NCBI GenBank assembly: GCA_002070025.1
Contig: MWCL01000017.1
Span: 1 to 33,617 of the forward strand
DNA from: Spirochaetes bacterium ADurb.Bin215
Lineage (GTDB): Bacteria; Spirochaetota; Spirochaetia; Treponematales; Treponemataceae
DNA length: 33,617 nucleotides
Direction: 5' to 3'
Numbering within the stretch: the first letter of the stretch is position 1; each line of letters opens with the position of its first letter. The notes beneath the pieces were generated by a model, which saw nothing but the letters and a program-made list of their open reading frames with translations, did not search any database and was not told where the DNA came from. A program made the position numbers and the translations under genes. Of this stretch, positions 33,299 to 33,617 are shown in pieces.

Positions 33299-33617
33299 TT
33301 ACCGGGAGAGCAGGCAGGTTGCCCAGACGGCGACTGCTTCGCTCCGCCCGACTGCCCCGCATCCTTCTCCGGTCTTCGCTTTCACAAAAACCTGGTCAGT
33401 ATCCACTCCGAGAATTCCGGCTATCGAAGCGCGAACCGCTTCCCGCCAGGGGAGAAATTTCGGTTTTTCAAGCGCTACAACCGCGTCGATGTTTTCAAGT
33501 TGCCAGCCCTTGTCCTTGATTGCTGCCCATGCGGATGCAAGCAATTGTGCAGAATCCGCGTCTTTCCAGCGGGGATCTCCCGGCGGGAAAAACTCGCCGA
33601 TGTCGCCGAGACCTGCC
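33299..33617 (-). CDS. ispF: 2-C-methyl-D-erythritol 2,4-cyclodiphosphate synthase, partial 3' end
   Basis: IspF closes the cyclodiphosphate in the MEP isoprenoid pathway. Only the last 105 codons are inside the window and the 5' end lies beyond 33617. Visible features are GDIGEFFP, KDADSAQLL and the signature KAKTGEGCGAVGRSEAVAV near the C-terminus. The frame continues to the window edge, so the TTG at 33544 is not the start. The full protein would have about 158 residues, or it may be the C-terminal half of an IspDF fusion as in some treponemes; the window cannot tell. It ends 7 bp from the convergent SpiroCoCo gene. Confidence 0.9.
   Translation of the reverse strand, partial: AGLGDIGEFFPPGDPRWKDADSAQLLASAWAAIKDKGWQLENIDAVVALEKPKFLPWREAVRASIAGILGVDTDQVFVKAKTGEGCGAVGRSEAVAVWATCLLSR

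Overview
The window looks like chromosomal DNA of a spirochaete, most likely a Treponema/Spirochaeta relative with roughly 55% GC (estimated by eye). Four things point there: an rpoN-hpf-hprK-ptsH regulatory block in which HPr kinase sits in a Gram-negative-type neighbourhood; a giant SpiroCoCo-type coiled-coil protein; several periplasmic TPR proteins and outer-membrane barrels; and a long acyl-CoA dehydratase activase. I see no rRNA, tRNA, CRISPR, phage or insertion sequence. Genes are packed very tightly and no gap exceeds about 130 bases.

Layout. 125-5368 (+): rpoN, hpf, hprK, ptsH, a membrane sensor-like protein with NtrY-like N-terminal architecture but no kinase, and holA. 5380-9149 (-): uvrC followed by a translationally coupled Wzi-like outer-membrane protein. 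9182-13450 (+): an exported LamG/fibronectin-III protein and a 914-residue TPR protein with an acidic and proline-rich linker. 13455-14579 (-): an M24 aminopeptidase, divergent from a GPH-family sugar symporter (14663-16027, +), which overlaps the 3' end of murJ (15808-17550, -) by 220 bp. 17681-22168 (+): a double-ASKHA CoA-dehydratase activase. 22207-29859 (+): an envelope cluster made of a possible cysteine amidase, a TPR protein, a beta-barrel with a TonB-box-like N-terminus, exbB, exbD, tonB and a HAD phosphatase. 29896-33291 (+): the SpiroCoCo protein. 33299-33617 (-): the 3' part of ispF, cut by the window edge.

How the genes work together. The first block joins sigma-54, ribosome hibernation and the HprK/HPr phosphorelay, so it looks like a nutrient and stress signalling unit. 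The 22-29 kb cluster reads as one envelope machine in which ExbB/ExbD/TonB could energise the adjacent outer-membrane barrel. The rest is housekeeping (DNA replication and repair, lipid II flipping, isoprenoid synthesis).

The most interesting non-coding signal is recurrent. Genes that lack a Shine-Dalgarno sequence (rpoN, hprK, the M24 peptidase, the activase, the HAD gene, and more weakly murJ and two others) carry a sigma-70-like -10 box only 5-10 nt before the start codon, which suggests leaderless mRNAs. Genes with a good Shine-Dalgarno do not. In addition, the upstream regions of rpoN and the activase share a 56-bp element that matches at 43 of 56 positions.
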